A DNA stretch of 64,000 nucleotides, from NCBI RefSeq assembly GCF_000969985.1, contig NZ_CP009526.1:4526001-4590000 (forward strand), written 5' to 3'. A model generated the notes under the pieces. That model was not told where the DNA came from. It was given only the letters and a program-made list of their open reading frames with translations, and did no database searches. Shown piece by piece: positions 9,050 through 18,469 of the stretch. Source of the DNA: Methanosarcina barkeri str. Wiesmoor. GTDB taxonomy: Archaea > Halobacteriota > Methanosarcinia > Methanosarcinales > Methanosarcinaceae. How positions within the stretch are numbered: position 1 is the first letter of the stretch; every line of letters begins with the position of its first letter. Made by a program: the position numbers and the translations under genes.

Positions 9050-9503
9050 ATCCCTATTTTAATATTTTTCATGGTCCTGCTACCCCTTTTGTCAGAATGA
9101 AACTTTAGGGACTAAGTTACGAATTATAGGCTCCCTTGCCTGTACATATTTGTCATTTTTATATGGAAATTTATAATATCTTCAGTAATTTCAGAATTTG
9201 ACATTATTTTCAACATTAAATGAATAACTGATCCACAGTTAATTAATTGTATTATGCAAAAGCAGCCTTAAGGAATCTTCTCTTAAGGTATCTCATGGCC
9301 CTGTTTCTCTGCATGCTAAGAACCATTGGATATCGATTTGTATTGGTAGCAGTCAAAATATATCCCTTTTAGTTGACACCTTCAAATCTGGCTCCTCCTT
9401 ATTTTCAGAAGGACCACTCAAAGTTATTAACTTACCATTATCTGTTTCTTATTCATGATTTGAGATTTTCGATCCTTTCGCATACCCCCAGAATAACTGC
9501 ATT
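9050..9503. other. Intergenic region with possible gene debris
   Basis: No complete gene. On the minus strand about 9230-9345 there is a start-less frame of some 40 codons ending NRAMRYLKRRFLKAAFA and a stop, which looks like the tail of a decayed gene. I cannot name it. Confidence 0.4.
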
Positions 9504-10451
9504 TTAACCTTTATTAATCGCTTTTAAACACTTACGTGCTTCTTTGATTAGATAATTCCTGTGGCTGCCTCGATGAATGCGTGCTGAACGAAGTAAACCT
9601 ATGCTCATGAAAAAAGGCAAAACTTTAGTAATATAGGCAAAGTCCTTTTCATCATTGCTATATTCCCAGAGGAAGTTTCCTATGTATGGTTCGGCCTTCC
9701 AGCTTCCCCCTTTATGCCATTCGAACTCGTTTTTAAGTTCTGCAGTGAGAATTCCCAGGTCTCTAACAGGATGAGCATGCAACCAAGAGCTTTCAAAATC
9801 AATTGCATAAGGCTTACCTTTATAAAATATATAATTGGAGGGATTGACATCCCTGTGAACCATACAGCCGCATTCCCTGTCGAGCCAAGAACTGTACCAC
9901 CATTCTCCAAGCAGTTTATTAAAAGTCTTTCTAGTATCATGATCCAGTTTCAGATGGCCCAGAACCTCATGATAATTTCTGAATTCATTTTCTCTATTGT
10001 AAGAGGACTTAGTATTATCGTGAAGATGTCGAAGCATATATGCAACGGCAGTAAGCCGCTCATCGAGTTTTTTGTCATGTTTTATGTACCAAGCCAAAGA
10101 TTTACCGGGTATGTATTCGGTTACAAGTGCACAGTTAAATTTTTTATTTACTGCAAGTGGTTTTGCAACATTTATTATTGAAGAGGCTCTTTCCAGGTTC
10201 TTATATTCCTTCATCATACCTTTATAAGAATTATAATTTTTCAGTTGTCCTGTAGGTTCAGAAAAAAACTTTGCCACTACACTGTAGTGTTGGCCCTTGA
10301 AATGATACTTGCAGACAGTATGAGAAGAATTTGATTTAAAAACATCAACCAAACAACGCTTATTCTTAAGCTGATCCTTTACAACTTTCTCAACAAGCCA
10401 ATCTCTGAAAGGATTTCCAGGACTTAAAGTATTTACATATTGATATGCCAC
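9504..10451 (-). CDS. APH-family phosphotransferase (protein-kinase fold)
   Basis: A 315-residue kinase-fold protein. A lysine in VVAKFF (K61) sits where the ATP-binding Lys is expected, and the catalytic loop HRDVNPSN (199-206) followed by AIDFE (216-220) gives the HxDxxxxN...D pattern of aminoglycoside phosphotransferases, choline kinases and related small-molecule kinases. The substrate is unknown; an antibiotic-resistance role should not be assumed. Start: GTG at 10451 with GGTGGGT five bases upstream. It is alone between two non-coding stretches, with no operon partner. Confidence 0.8.
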   Translation of the reverse strand: MAYQYVNTLSPGNPFRDWLVEKVVKDQLKNKRCLVDVFKSNSSHTVCKYHFKGQHYSVVAKFFSEPTGQLKNYNSYKGMMKEYKNLERASSIINVAKPLAVNKKFNCALVTEYIPGKSLAWYIKHDKKLDERLTAVAYMLRHLHDNTKSSYNRENEFRNYHEVLGHLKLDHDTRKTFNKLLGEWWYSSWLDRECGCMVHRDVNPSNYIFYKGKPYAIDFESSWLHAHPVRDLGILTAELKNEFEWHKGGSWKAEPYIGNFLWEYSNDEKDFAYITKVLPFFMSIGLLRSARIHRGSHRNYLIKEARKCLKAINKG

Positions 10452-11148
10452 CTTATACCCACCACTTTAAAAATATATTTATGATTATAACTGTAATCAA
10501 CAGTTACAGATTTCATTTTAAAAATATCACTATTGACAAAAGAGCAGATAGTGATTTTGATTATATATACTGATATTGGATACTATTGAATTGAATTTAT
10601 TTATTACTACTGGTGACTAACTATAAGTTCTAATATCCTCTTGAATGTAGGCTAATTGATTGGAGACTAAAACACTCATAGCAGCTTCAAATACTACATG
10701 TAGTGATTTCCGATCTGAATATTAGAATATTAAAAACGAATTTGATAATAATGAATTATCTTCTCATTCATTTCCCCTAAGAAATTGATTTAGCTCCAGA
10801 GTTGGGTGATTTTTGAAATTACATTCGTCATTGGATTTGGTAATCAGATCGATTTTAATTCCCAAATCAATCATGCGTTTTTGAAAATATAAAAACGAGC
10901 AAATAATTATTTACAAGCAGGAGAAGAAATCTGAAAAGAAGACTCATAGATTGTGCAGCCATAGTAATTGCAGCCATAGTAATTGCAGCCATAGTAATTG
11001 CATCTATTATTCCTGCTATCCAGGCAAAAAAGGGATGTAATTATGAATTTTTAAAAATATCTTTTACTTTTTTCAAACTATTCAGGAGAAGGAACAAGAT
11101 ACTTCTCAAGCACCAGACCTCATATCTTGCGAACTTACTTTTGCTTAA
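10452..11148. other. Intergenic region with a 15-nt triple repeat
   Basis: Mostly AT-rich non-coding sequence. It contains the triplicated 15-mer at 10955-10999, in a short frame that resembles a signal peptide but lacks a start codon. No intact gene is supported. Confidence 0.45.
10955..10999 (+). repeat. 15-nt tandem repeat, 3 exact copies
   Basis: GCAGCCATAGTAATT occurs three times in a row at 10955, 10970 and 10985. Read in frame it gives (AAIVI)x3 after KRRLIDC, followed by ASIIPAIQA, much like a signal peptide with an expanded hydrophobic core. Only an upstream stop, and no ATG, GTG or TTG, is found in frame, so this is probably the remnant of a secreted-protein gene. Confidence 0.75.
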
Positions 11149-11892
11149 TTATATTATACTATCAACAACCTTCTCTTTTTCTCCTCTAGAGAAAACTCTG
11201 CAAACTTGCAGATGCCAGCGCTTGCAATCGGATTCTGGTGCATCAACCTCAATAAAATTGTAGCACTGAGACATTTTTCCACGGACTTTGGAAGAGCAGA
11301 CAGTTCCCGCACTGATTACAAGCATGTCGTTTAATCTCCAGACCCAGGGGATGTGCCAGTGCCCACAGAGCACGAGGTTGACACCAGAGCGGTCCAGGAG
11401 TTCCAGAACATCTCCTGCATCTACAAGTACATTATTTCCCCTGCCAGTTCTGGGGATCGGGATAAGATGGTGGTGAAGGGCAAAAACTTTGAAACCGTTT
11501 ACTGAGAAAGTATTCTCTATCCAGTTGTAATTTTCCCTACCAATATGCCCTTCGTCGAGTTCCGGCTGGGAAGAATCAAGCCCTACTACAGTGATCTCAC
11601 CAAATTGTCCAGAAGTTGATCTGGTTTTAAAAAGATCCTCAAAAAAGAGGTAACCGGCATTTCTAGAGTCATGGTTTCCTGGAACTATCACTTTGTTTTT
11701 GCATTCAATCCTGTCAATGAATTTCTTTGCTCCATTGTACTCGGCTGCAAGCCCGTTTTCCGTCAGGTCACCAGTGATTACTATAATATCCGGAGAACTC
11801 CTGTTTATGTTTTCAAGCATGGAATTTGCAATCTCGGGCATATAATATGCCTCTGAGAAATGAATATCTGAAATATGTACTATTCTTTTAAT
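11149..11892 (-). CDS. Metallophosphoesterase with a non-standard (ATT) start
   Basis: A calcineurin-like phosphoesterase. From the first ATG (11841) the protein lacks the first metal motif, but the same frame continues upstream and encodes KRIVHISDIHFSEAYY, supplying the DxH motif. Counted from an ATT at 11892, the 247-residue protein has D9/H11, GDLTEN (41-46), GNHD (72-75), the ALHHH segment (138-142) and GHWH (177-180), all five metal-binding blocks in order. GAGG lies seven bases before the ATT. An in-frame TAA lies six codons further up, and no ATG, GTG or TTG occurs between. So either ATT initiates, or the start codon has mutated and the gene is failing. The substrate is unknown (phosphodiesters are usual for the family). 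Confidence 0.8.
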   Translation of the reverse strand: MKRIVHISDIHFSEAYYMPEIANSMLENINRSSPDIIVITGDLTENGLAAEYNGAKKFIDRIECKNKVIVPGNHDSRNAGYLFFEDLFKTRSTSGQFGEITVVGLDSSQPELDEGHIGRENYNWIENTFSVNGFKVFALHHHLIPIPRTGRGNNVLVDAGDVLELLDRSGVNLVLCGHWHIPWVWRLNDMLVISAGTVCSSKVRGKMSQCYNFIEVDAPESDCKRWHLQVCRVFSRGEKEKVVDSII

Positions 11893-12704
11893 TTCTATTC
11901 CTCTGTCTTACTCATTCGCGTTTCAACGTTGAGAATAATAATTAATAGCGTTATATATAGTTATTCGATTTAGTCAATATATAAGAACTAAAAAAAGTAA
12001 TTAATAAGATAAGTATATATCCTATATATAAAATTAAATATTTAATCTAGTGAATTTTTCTTTGATATTCGATTTTTTTGGCTGACCTTTGTTCCAAATT
12101 AATCTGAGAAAATAAAAAACGTACATTTTGGGAGTTGAGGCACAAAAAGCAAGTACGTAAAATCGTGAAGATGCCAACTTATTGATTCATGGCCACCAAA
12201 AAAGAAAAAGGAAGAGATTTGAGCACTGGCTCACTGTAAAAAAAGTAACATGGGATAGTTAATCAAGTCCTTTGTGAAGGCATATTTCTGGTCTATTCGT
12301 ATACCTGGTCTATTCGTATACCTGGTCTGTTCATAGGTTCTGGTCCCACGTTACCAATCAATAATACTCAGCTCTCGTATATATATTTTTGTTTTTTCTA
12401 TAGAATAATCTCAATAAGTATTATTTTTAACTTTAAAAACAATACTTTTTATTTTAATATTTCTTTTGGATATATTGGAAAATATTATCCTCCAAATATA
12501 CCTTCTTTGCAAAAAACACCTAAAAATCCTGTATGTTCAACCAGCTCATTTTTTGTTCTGTTCATAGGACGTAAAATAAATAGTCCACTCTAGATCAATT
12601 TCTTTTTTTGCTAATTTTCTTTTAATTTCTCTATATGTTCTTTCATCTTTCGTTCAGAGAATTTAGATATAGAGCCCTAATTATTCCACTTTCGATTTTT
12701 TTCA
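11893..12704. other. Long AT-rich intergenic region
   Basis: No intact gene. A 17-nt unit (GGTCTATTCGTATACCT) is repeated near 12290-12330, and the following 12330-12400 matches a block at 14070-14140 on the far side of the glycosyltransferase gene. A start-less minus-strand frame near 12560-12660 (DERTYREIKRKLAKKEIDLE...) may be gene debris. Confidence 0.5.
12290..12395. repeat. Left copy of an imperfect repeat flanking a glycosyltransferase gene
   Basis: The block TTCTGGTCCCACGTTAC, then CTCAGCTCTCGTATATATAT, recurs as TTCTGGTCCCACGCTAC, then GCGCAGCCCCCTATATATAT, at 14050-14130 in the same orientation. Both copies are preceded by TCTGGTCTRTTYGTAT. Confidence 0.7.
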
Positions 12705-13841
12705 TTAAATCTTCCTTTTAACCTTTCCTTCAAGAAATCTCCTTACAGTTGCAGGCCCGTCAAGTTCCTCTGCAAGTTCTTTCAATCCTCTGGTTTTTTT
12801 GTAGTATTCGTCCTCTTCCAGAATTTTTTTAATGCAGGCAAGAATAGTTTCCGGCTCGGCAAGGTAGCTCATTCTCTTCCCGTATCCCTCTTCTTCAAGT
12901 ACAGTTGAGTTATTTTCCTGTTCTATGTGCTTTTCATCCGGAAAAGAAAGCACAGGAAGTCCGAAAGAAAGGCTCTCAAGAATTGTTCCATGTCCTCCTG
13001 CAGTGATTACCAGGTCAGAGCCTTTGTAATAAGGAAAAGGATTTTCCGTAAAGCATGTAAATTCGACATTTTCCGGGATTTTTGAAAACTGTTTGGGATC
13101 TATTTCGGGCCCGGAAATAAAGGTATAATGGATAGTATGATCCAGTTTTGCAGCTTCAAGTACGCTCCAAAATATGGTTGCTCTGTATCCGAAAGCGCCA
13201 ATGGTTGAAAGGACGTTTGGGTGCTGGAAGGCTTTTGATTCGACTTCACGATATTTGCACCTGATAAGGGGGCCGCTGAAAAAAATGGTATTATTGATAC
13301 TTTTACTAAAATTGAAATTTTTTCTGTTTACAGAGTACGGAGGAGGAAAATCAGGCACAATAATGCCATCTACACTTTTGAAGATGTAATTGTAAAAACT
13401 CTGGACTAGTTTTCCTGCTACTGTCACCAGGAAATCCTGATTCTGAAAAAACTCCACCATATTGAACTGGTGGCCAATAAAATACACAGGAATCTTTTTA
13501 ATCTGTGCAGCAAGGATACCTGTATAGTAACCATCCGAAAGTACAATATCAGGTTTGAGTTCCTCAATCAACCTCAGAAGCTTTCTGAACTCTGAAAGAG
13601 AAATACTTTTTAAGGTTTCTTTAATGGATTTTTTGACATCAAAAATTCCGGATTCTCCAACTAGCCTTATTTCAGGAGGGATCTCATATGCCTGATACCC
13701 TGTTTTTTCTACCAGTTTTTTTGAGTAACCATATGCTCCAAAGTATACCTCATGCCTGGCAGTCAGAAACTCTTGTCCCAAAGCAAGGCAGCGACTTGTG
13801 TGTCCAAGCCCTTCTCCGCACATGAAAAGTAAGACTTTCAT
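12705..13841 (-). CDS. GT28/MurG-like glycosyltransferase
   Basis: A 378-residue GT-B fold glycosyltransferase. The N-terminal loop GEGLGHTSR (9-17) is the acceptor-side glycine-rich motif of the MurG/GT28 group, and the C-terminal donor site reads ITAGGHGTILESLSFGLPVLSFPDEKHIEQENNS, the classic UDP-sugar binding region. Substrates are unknown; in methanogens such enzymes decorate lipids, S-layer proteins or surface polysaccharides. No membrane anchor is visible, so a cytoplasmic or membrane-peripheral site is expected. ATG start with only a weak ribosome site. It is a lone gene flanked by related repeats (12290-12395 and 14050-14130), as if the cassette had been inserted or the flanks duplicated. 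Confidence 0.85.
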   Translation of the reverse strand: MKVLLFMCGEGLGHTSRCLALGQEFLTARHEVYFGAYGYSKKLVEKTGYQAYEIPPEIRLVGESGIFDVKKSIKETLKSISLSEFRKLLRLIEELKPDIVLSDGYYTGILAAQIKKIPVYFIGHQFNMVEFFQNQDFLVTVAGKLVQSFYNYIFKSVDGIIVPDFPPPYSVNRKNFNFSKSINNTIFFSGPLIRCKYREVESKAFQHPNVLSTIGAFGYRATIFWSVLEAAKLDHTIHYTFISGPEIDPKQFSKIPENVEFTCFTENPFPYYKGSDLVITAGGHGTILESLSFGLPVLSFPDEKHIEQENNSTVLEEEGYGKRMSYLAEPETILACIKKILEEDEYYKKTRGLKELAEELDGPATVRRFLEGKVKRKI

Positions 13842-14664
13842 TTTATTTCAATCCCAGTATATACCTTTCTTTCATTACTCTAAACCGTTATCTATGGACT
13901 TAATATTTTCAAAAACAATTTGCGTAAAAGTAAGCTATTCTGTACGAAACAGTTGTATATTTTTCAAAAATAGAATGAAGAGATTTAGAGACAAAACCCA
14001 ATTTAAAAAAGAGTAGCACAGGAAATTTGGGTTTAATAGATGTTGGCATGTTTTCTGGTCTGTTTGTATGTTCTGGTCCCACGCTACTAAGTAATAAAGC
14101 GCAGCCCCCTATATATATTTTCTTGTTCTACATAATTAGTTAGGCAAGTACTAAGATTATACCCAAAAAGTATATTTATTTACCAAAAATTTATTTGCCA
14201 AAATCTTTGCCTCTGAATAAAAAATATCATTAAGCAACCATATAATGTTCTACAGAAGCTGCCTCTGCAGAGAATTTCAGGTTCTGGTTTCTGGTTTGAA
14301 AGTAATGTGATCAGCAGGATGATGTCTGGAATTTAACCTATTTTTCAGATTATGTTGTCTAATCTGAATTATTTAATTTTATAATAAAGATTCTTTAGAC
14401 TGTAATAGTATTCTTTTGTATACAGTTTATGGAGAACTATCAAGTATATAAATGAGTATATATCCTAAATATTTTAATAAATAACTGATACAGCAAAATA
14501 GAGTTACATAGCCATATTTCACAAATATTGAGTATAAATCTGCATATATTCTATATGTGAAAGATTCAAATACAGCTGGCTTCTTTTTTAAAATTGGGAT
14601 TTGTATTTTTTATATTGTGTTAAACCATAAACTTAAAAATTATTCCCAATGTTGAGGTAATAAT
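13842..14664. other. Long AT-rich intergenic region
   Basis: Divergent promoter region of about 820 bases between the glycosyltransferase and the alkaline phosphatase genes. It holds the right copy of the flanking repeat (14050-14130). TATA-like boxes occur near 14445. No gene is seen. Confidence 0.5.
14050..14130. repeat. Right copy of the imperfect repeat flanking the glycosyltransferase gene
   Basis: See the left copy at 12290-12395. Shared core TCTGGTCCCACG(T/C)TAC followed by a CTATATATATTTT stretch. Confidence 0.7.
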
Positions 14665-16434
14665 ATGGAGACTAAGGAAACTGATACTTTATTAATTATT
14701 ATAGTAACAGGACTTTTGCTGCTTGGAACTGTTGGTTCTGCAGCCGCTGCACAATTTGGTTCGAATTCTAGCGTAAACTTCACGAATTCTACTAACTGCA
14801 AATTTCCTGTAACGCCGGAAGCTAAAATAAAGAACGTGATTGTCCTGATTCCTGATGGTTGTTCCCAAAGTGTGGAGACTTTAGCTCGCTGGTATAGTGG
14901 AAAGCCTCTTGAGCTTGACAATATGGTGACTGGAACGGTTTCTACTTATAGCACTGATTCAGTCATTACCGACTCTTCTTCAGCTGCAACCGCATTTGCT
15001 GCGGGATATAAAACTACTAACGGTTTTTTAAGCGTTGGACCAAGCAATAGTTCTGTGTTAAGTACACTGGAAATTCCACCTGAAGAACTGCAGTACAGAC
15101 CACTTGCAACAGTACTTGAAGGCTCAAAGCTAGAAGGCAAAGCTACAGGACTTGTAGCAACCTCTCGTGTGAGCCATGCCACACCTGCAGCTTTTGCTGC
15201 TCACGTTGATAACAGAGATAATGAAACCGAAATCATGAAACAGATGGTTTATGAAAACGTTGATGTGATTTTTGGTGGCGGTTCAAGTTATCTCGTACCT
15301 GTAGCCGAGGGAGGAAAAAGGACTGACGGAGAAAACCTGACAAAAGTACTTCTTGACAGAAACTACCAGTATGTTGACAGCAGAGATCAGATGATGAACC
15401 TGACCACTGGCAAGGTATGGGGTCTTTTTGCCAGTAGCCACATGATGCCGGATATCGATCGCTCCTCACTTGCACCTGAACAGCCTTCTCTTGCAGAAAT
15501 GACCAATAAGTCCATTGAACTGTTATCTCAGGATAAAAATGGCTTCTTCTTAATGGTCGAAGGCAGCCAGGTTGACTGGGCAGATCACGCCAATGATCCT
15601 AACTATGCTGTAACCGATTTTCTGGCTTTTGATAAAGCTGTTAAGGTTGCAGTTGACTTTGCTAAAAAGGACGGACATACTCTAGTCCTAGCTTCCCCGG
15701 ATCATAATACAGGCGGCATGACTATTGGCAGCAACTCTGACTCCAATTATACATCCACAACCGTAGAAGATGTCATTGAGCCTCTCAAGGGTATGAAACT
15801 CAGTTCCACAGGTCTTGAGACAAAAATAGGGACTAATCTTTCATCTGAAAATATCAAAAAACAGTTAAAAAACTGGTGGAGCATTGATGCTACTGATGAA
15901 GATATAGCTGAAATTCTTAAGCTCTACAACGATGGAAAAGGCCTCTCACTTGACTATGCAATTAGTGAGGTAATCAGCCGCAATCACACAGTAATTGGCT
16001 GGACTACTCATGGACATTCCGGAGACGATGTCCCTCTGTGGGCGTATGGTCCTAACGATCTAACAGGCCATGTTGACAATACAGAAATTGCAGGACACAT
16101 AGCTAAAGAACTCGGATTTGACCTTAACAAGACTAACTCGCATCTCTTTATTGATGTGGGTAAGGTTTTCTCCAAAGATAACGGAGATGGAAAACTGGAT
16201 AAAAATGAATACCTGCTAAATATGACAAATTCCTCAAACCCTGTGCTGGAAATTGGAGATGCAAAACTGCCAGTGGACACGAATATTCTTATCAAGAATG
16301 GCGTAGCGCATGAGTTAGAAGGAATAGTCGTCTACGCTCCAGCAACTGATAAAGTCTATATTCCCTGTGAAGCACTTTCACTTGTAAATGGAACAAAAAT
16401 TAATGTAACTCAAAAAGCAGCCGAAACTGCCTGA
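14665..16434 (+). CDS. Alkaline phosphatase, exported
   Basis: A 589-residue alkaline-phosphatase superfamily enzyme that should release phosphate from monoesters outside the cell. An N-terminal hydrophobic segment (about residues 9-30, LLIIIVTGLLLLGTVGSAAAA) is a signal peptide or anchor, and many NxS/T sequons follow. Metal and catalytic motifs are complete: LIPDG (Asp64), TDSSSAATAFAAGYKT with nucleophile Ser104, EGSQVDWADHAND, LASPDHNTGG, and GWTTHGHSGDDVPLWAYGP. Near the C-terminus DNGDGKLDKNEYLL resembles an EF-hand or dockerin-type calcium loop. GAGGTAA lies five bases before the ATG. It is a stand-alone gene, and phosphate control is possible but not visible. Confidence 0.95.
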   Translation: METKETDTLLIIIVTGLLLLGTVGSAAAAQFGSNSSVNFTNSTNCKFPVTPEAKIKNVIVLIPDGCSQSVETLARWYSGKPLELDNMVTGTVSTYSTDSVITDSSSAATAFAAGYKTTNGFLSVGPSNSSVLSTLEIPPEELQYRPLATVLEGSKLEGKATGLVATSRVSHATPAAFAAHVDNRDNETEIMKQMVYENVDVIFGGGSSYLVPVAEGGKRTDGENLTKVLLDRNYQYVDSRDQMMNLTTGKVWGLFASSHMMPDIDRSSLAPEQPSLAEMTNKSIELLSQDKNGFFLMVEGSQVDWADHANDPNYAVTDFLAFDKAVKVAVDFAKKDGHTLVLASPDHNTGGMTIGSNSDSNYTSTTVEDVIEPLKGMKLSSTGLETKIGTNLSSENIKKQLKNWWSIDATDEDIAEILKLYNDGKGLSLDYAISEVISRNHTVIGWTTHGHSGDDVPLWAYGPNDLTGHVDNTEIAGHIAKELGFDLNKTNSHLFIDVGKVFSKDNGDGKLDKNEYLLNMTNSSNPVLEIGDAKLPVDTNILIKNGVAHELEGIVVYAPATDKVYIPCEALSLVNGTKINVTQKAAETA

Positions 16435-16551
16435 AAATGTAAGTTAACTGACGGGGACTATTTCCCTGTTCTTATTTTTTGCTCTGTCCATGGATTGTGA
16501 AATGTGAAATGTGTCTTCACCAGACCACATTTGAGAAGTCCGGAATAGGTC

Positions 16552-17985
16552 TTAATTTAAAAACTGACATACTTCCCACGCAAACTGTGGAGAAGTTTTT
16601 TTTCTGGCTGTACGTTTACTGAAGATAGTACGATCCAGGACCCGTCGAGGGGTATCAGTGCTCCCTTCCCCTGCATCTCTTTCTGCAGAGAATTGACCGC
16701 TGCCTTTTGGCGTCAACGCTATATTAAAGGCGGCATTGACATCGGCATGGTCAACGTGCCCGCAGTGTGGACACTCAAATTGCTTGCTGTGTCGGTTGCC
16801 TATACGTCCGCAGCGGCTGCATTTTTTGCTAGTCGCATGGGGATCAATATAAACTACCTCTACTCCTTGCAGCCTAGCTTTGTATTCAATAAACTGTTGA
16901 AGTTGCTGAAAAGACCAGCTGTTCAGGGAGTATTCGCCTGACCATGATTGTTTTTCTAGTGTGTTTTTACTTTTGAGAGAATTTTTGTTAATTCCCTTAC
17001 TTCTATTTTTGTCCCTATCTTTTTCCCTTTTTCTGTTTTTATTTTTCTTGCCTTTTCCTGACTCTCCAATCTTGCTATTGAGTTTCCGCATTCCTTTAAG
17101 GTTTTCCAGTTTGATCCCACATCCGTTATACAGGGCAACATCCACAATCTTTCGGCTGATTTTATGGTTCAAGTCCTTTACAATATTTTTTTCCCTAATT
17201 TGTACAGCTTTTAATTCTTTACTTCTGCCCAGTTTATAGAGCCGCTTTTTTATGTTTTCGTATTTTTTATGCGTATGGTATCGCATTTTTCCTAACTTCC
17301 AGATTTTTCCGGATTCGGGATCCGCTACAACTGCAATATGTCCTTTAGTATTGCGATCAACTCCTATATAGTGTTCGGACCTTTTGAGCTCGTCGTCTGG
17401 GAAGACAACTGCTACATAAGCATAGATGTTATCGATTTCTATCTGGGAAATTTTTGTAAAGTTGTTGGAAAAATGATAGTTCAGCAGAAGTTTCAGACAG
17501 GGAATTGTAATGGTTCGCTCCTTCCTGTCAATACGGACCGCCCGCGAAGGAATGATCAATTTAACATTCTTTGCAGATTTAAAGTCCTGGTTTCGGGAAT
17601 ATTTTTTGAGAATCTGGCCGGAAATAACTGACTTTAAGCCTATATGCTTTACATCTCCAGGAGAAAGAGATTCAGATACAGGAAGTGAATTAGGCGCAGA
17701 CAGAGAACCGGGAGAAGGAAGAGAAGAAGAAATAAGCGGAAAGTCCTGAGAAAACTCAGAATAAGTAGAGAATGAGGATGAAGGAGAAGAGGGAAGAGAA
17801 GAAACAGATTTTTGTATGGGAGGCGAGTTAAGGCTTCGGTTTTGAGTCTGATGCTTAATACAGAACTCCGCAACCTTTCGAGCCTTTCGGAGTTCCTCTG
17901 AAAAATTTCGATTGTGCTTGATTTTATAAGTAAGTAACATCCGGGTTATTGCTCCACGGTCATTATCCGTTATATTTTTAGCCAA
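16552..17985 (-). CDS. tnpB: TnpB-type RNA-guided nuclease (IS605 OrfB / IS1341 group)
   Basis: A 477-residue TnpB. The RuvC catalytic residues are all present: D210 (IGVDRN), E294 (IKLENLKG) and D415 (DHADVNAAFNIA), with a zinc ribbon C389/C392...C405/C408 between the last two. TnpB nucleases cut DNA guided by an RNA made from the transposon right end. No tnpA is nearby, so it is an IS1341-like solitary element. Unusual features: a Ser/Pro-rich insertion (about 52-110) after the N-terminal helices and a Lys/Arg/Asn-rich insertion (about 310-345) after the RuvC-II Glu. The listed start is TTG without a ribosome site; ATG at residue 16 (MLLTYKIKHNRNFS) matches the usual family start and is the likelier one (17940). 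Confidence 0.9.
   Translation of the reverse strand: MAKNITDNDRGAITRMLLTYKIKHNRNFSEELRKARKVAEFCIKHQTQNRSLNSPPIQKSVSSLPSSPSSSFSTYSEFSQDFPLISSSLPSPGSLSAPNSLPVSESLSPGDVKHIGLKSVISGQILKKYSRNQDFKSAKNVKLIIPSRAVRIDRKERTITIPCLKLLLNYHFSNNFTKISQIEIDNIYAYVAVVFPDDELKRSEHYIGVDRNTKGHIAVVADPESGKIWKLGKMRYHTHKKYENIKKRLYKLGRSKELKAVQIREKNIVKDLNHKISRKIVDVALYNGCGIKLENLKGMRKLNSKIGESGKGKKNKNRKREKDRDKNRSKGINKNSLKSKNTLEKQSWSGEYSLNSWSFQQLQQFIEYKARLQGVEVVYIDPHATSKKCSRCGRIGNRHSKQFECPHCGHVDHADVNAAFNIALTPKGSGQFSAERDAGEGSTDTPRRVLDRTIFSKRTARKKTSPQFAWEVCQFLN
16572..16595 (-). other. Right-end hairpin of the tnpB element (possible omega-RNA 3' structure)
   Basis: On the minus strand, CTTCtCCAC pairs with GTGGGAAG around the loop AGTTTGC (one bulged base). 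It lies inside the last codons of tnpB, where IS200/IS605-group elements carry their right-end hairpin and where the guide-RNA scaffold of TnpB ends. The element boundary and guide would lie at lower coordinates (about 16440-16560). Position and shape are seen; function is inferred. Confidence 0.45.
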
Positions 17986-18469
17986 TACAAGTACTTGTGA
18001 ATAAATCTATAAGTTATATTCAATTTCTATATATAATTAGCATAAAGATATTTAAGCATTTTGCCGGAGTATATGAAGAGATTTTCTTGCAATAAGGTGT
18101 CAAGAATTAGTTTTAAAAGCAAAACCTGAACTGGTGGGAAACTTATATTTAGAATTTATCTCAAAAACCATTTTATTTTTGAACATTAACTCGAAATTGT
18201 CAAGATACTATGGTAAATAGGTAGTCTAATCACGATTATTTTTTTATGTCTTTAGTGTTTTTCTTTTAATTTACATATTCTTTCAATGTGACATTATACT
18301 ATTTATTTGCAGAAAGAATCAATTTATTTTTCACAAATACACGTAATAACTAAAAAAATATATTTTTTAGCGAAATATCTATATAGCCATTTTGCATTCT
18401 TTTGATTGAATAGAATTCTTGAACTTTTACACTACAAGGAATTTTTGAATAAAATGGTCGTGCTTGTTT
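17986..18469. other. Intergenic region upstream of tnpB and the PHP gene
   Basis: AT-rich, no gene. A perfect 12-bp palindrome ACAAGTACTTGT (17987-17998) abuts the tnpB frame and may belong to the element's left end. Confidence 0.45.

Noticed and set aside
9504-10451. Reading the APH-fold gene as an antibiotic-resistance determinant
   Set aside because: The catalytic loop only shows the kinase fold; the substrate cannot be read from it and archaea have many such kinases.
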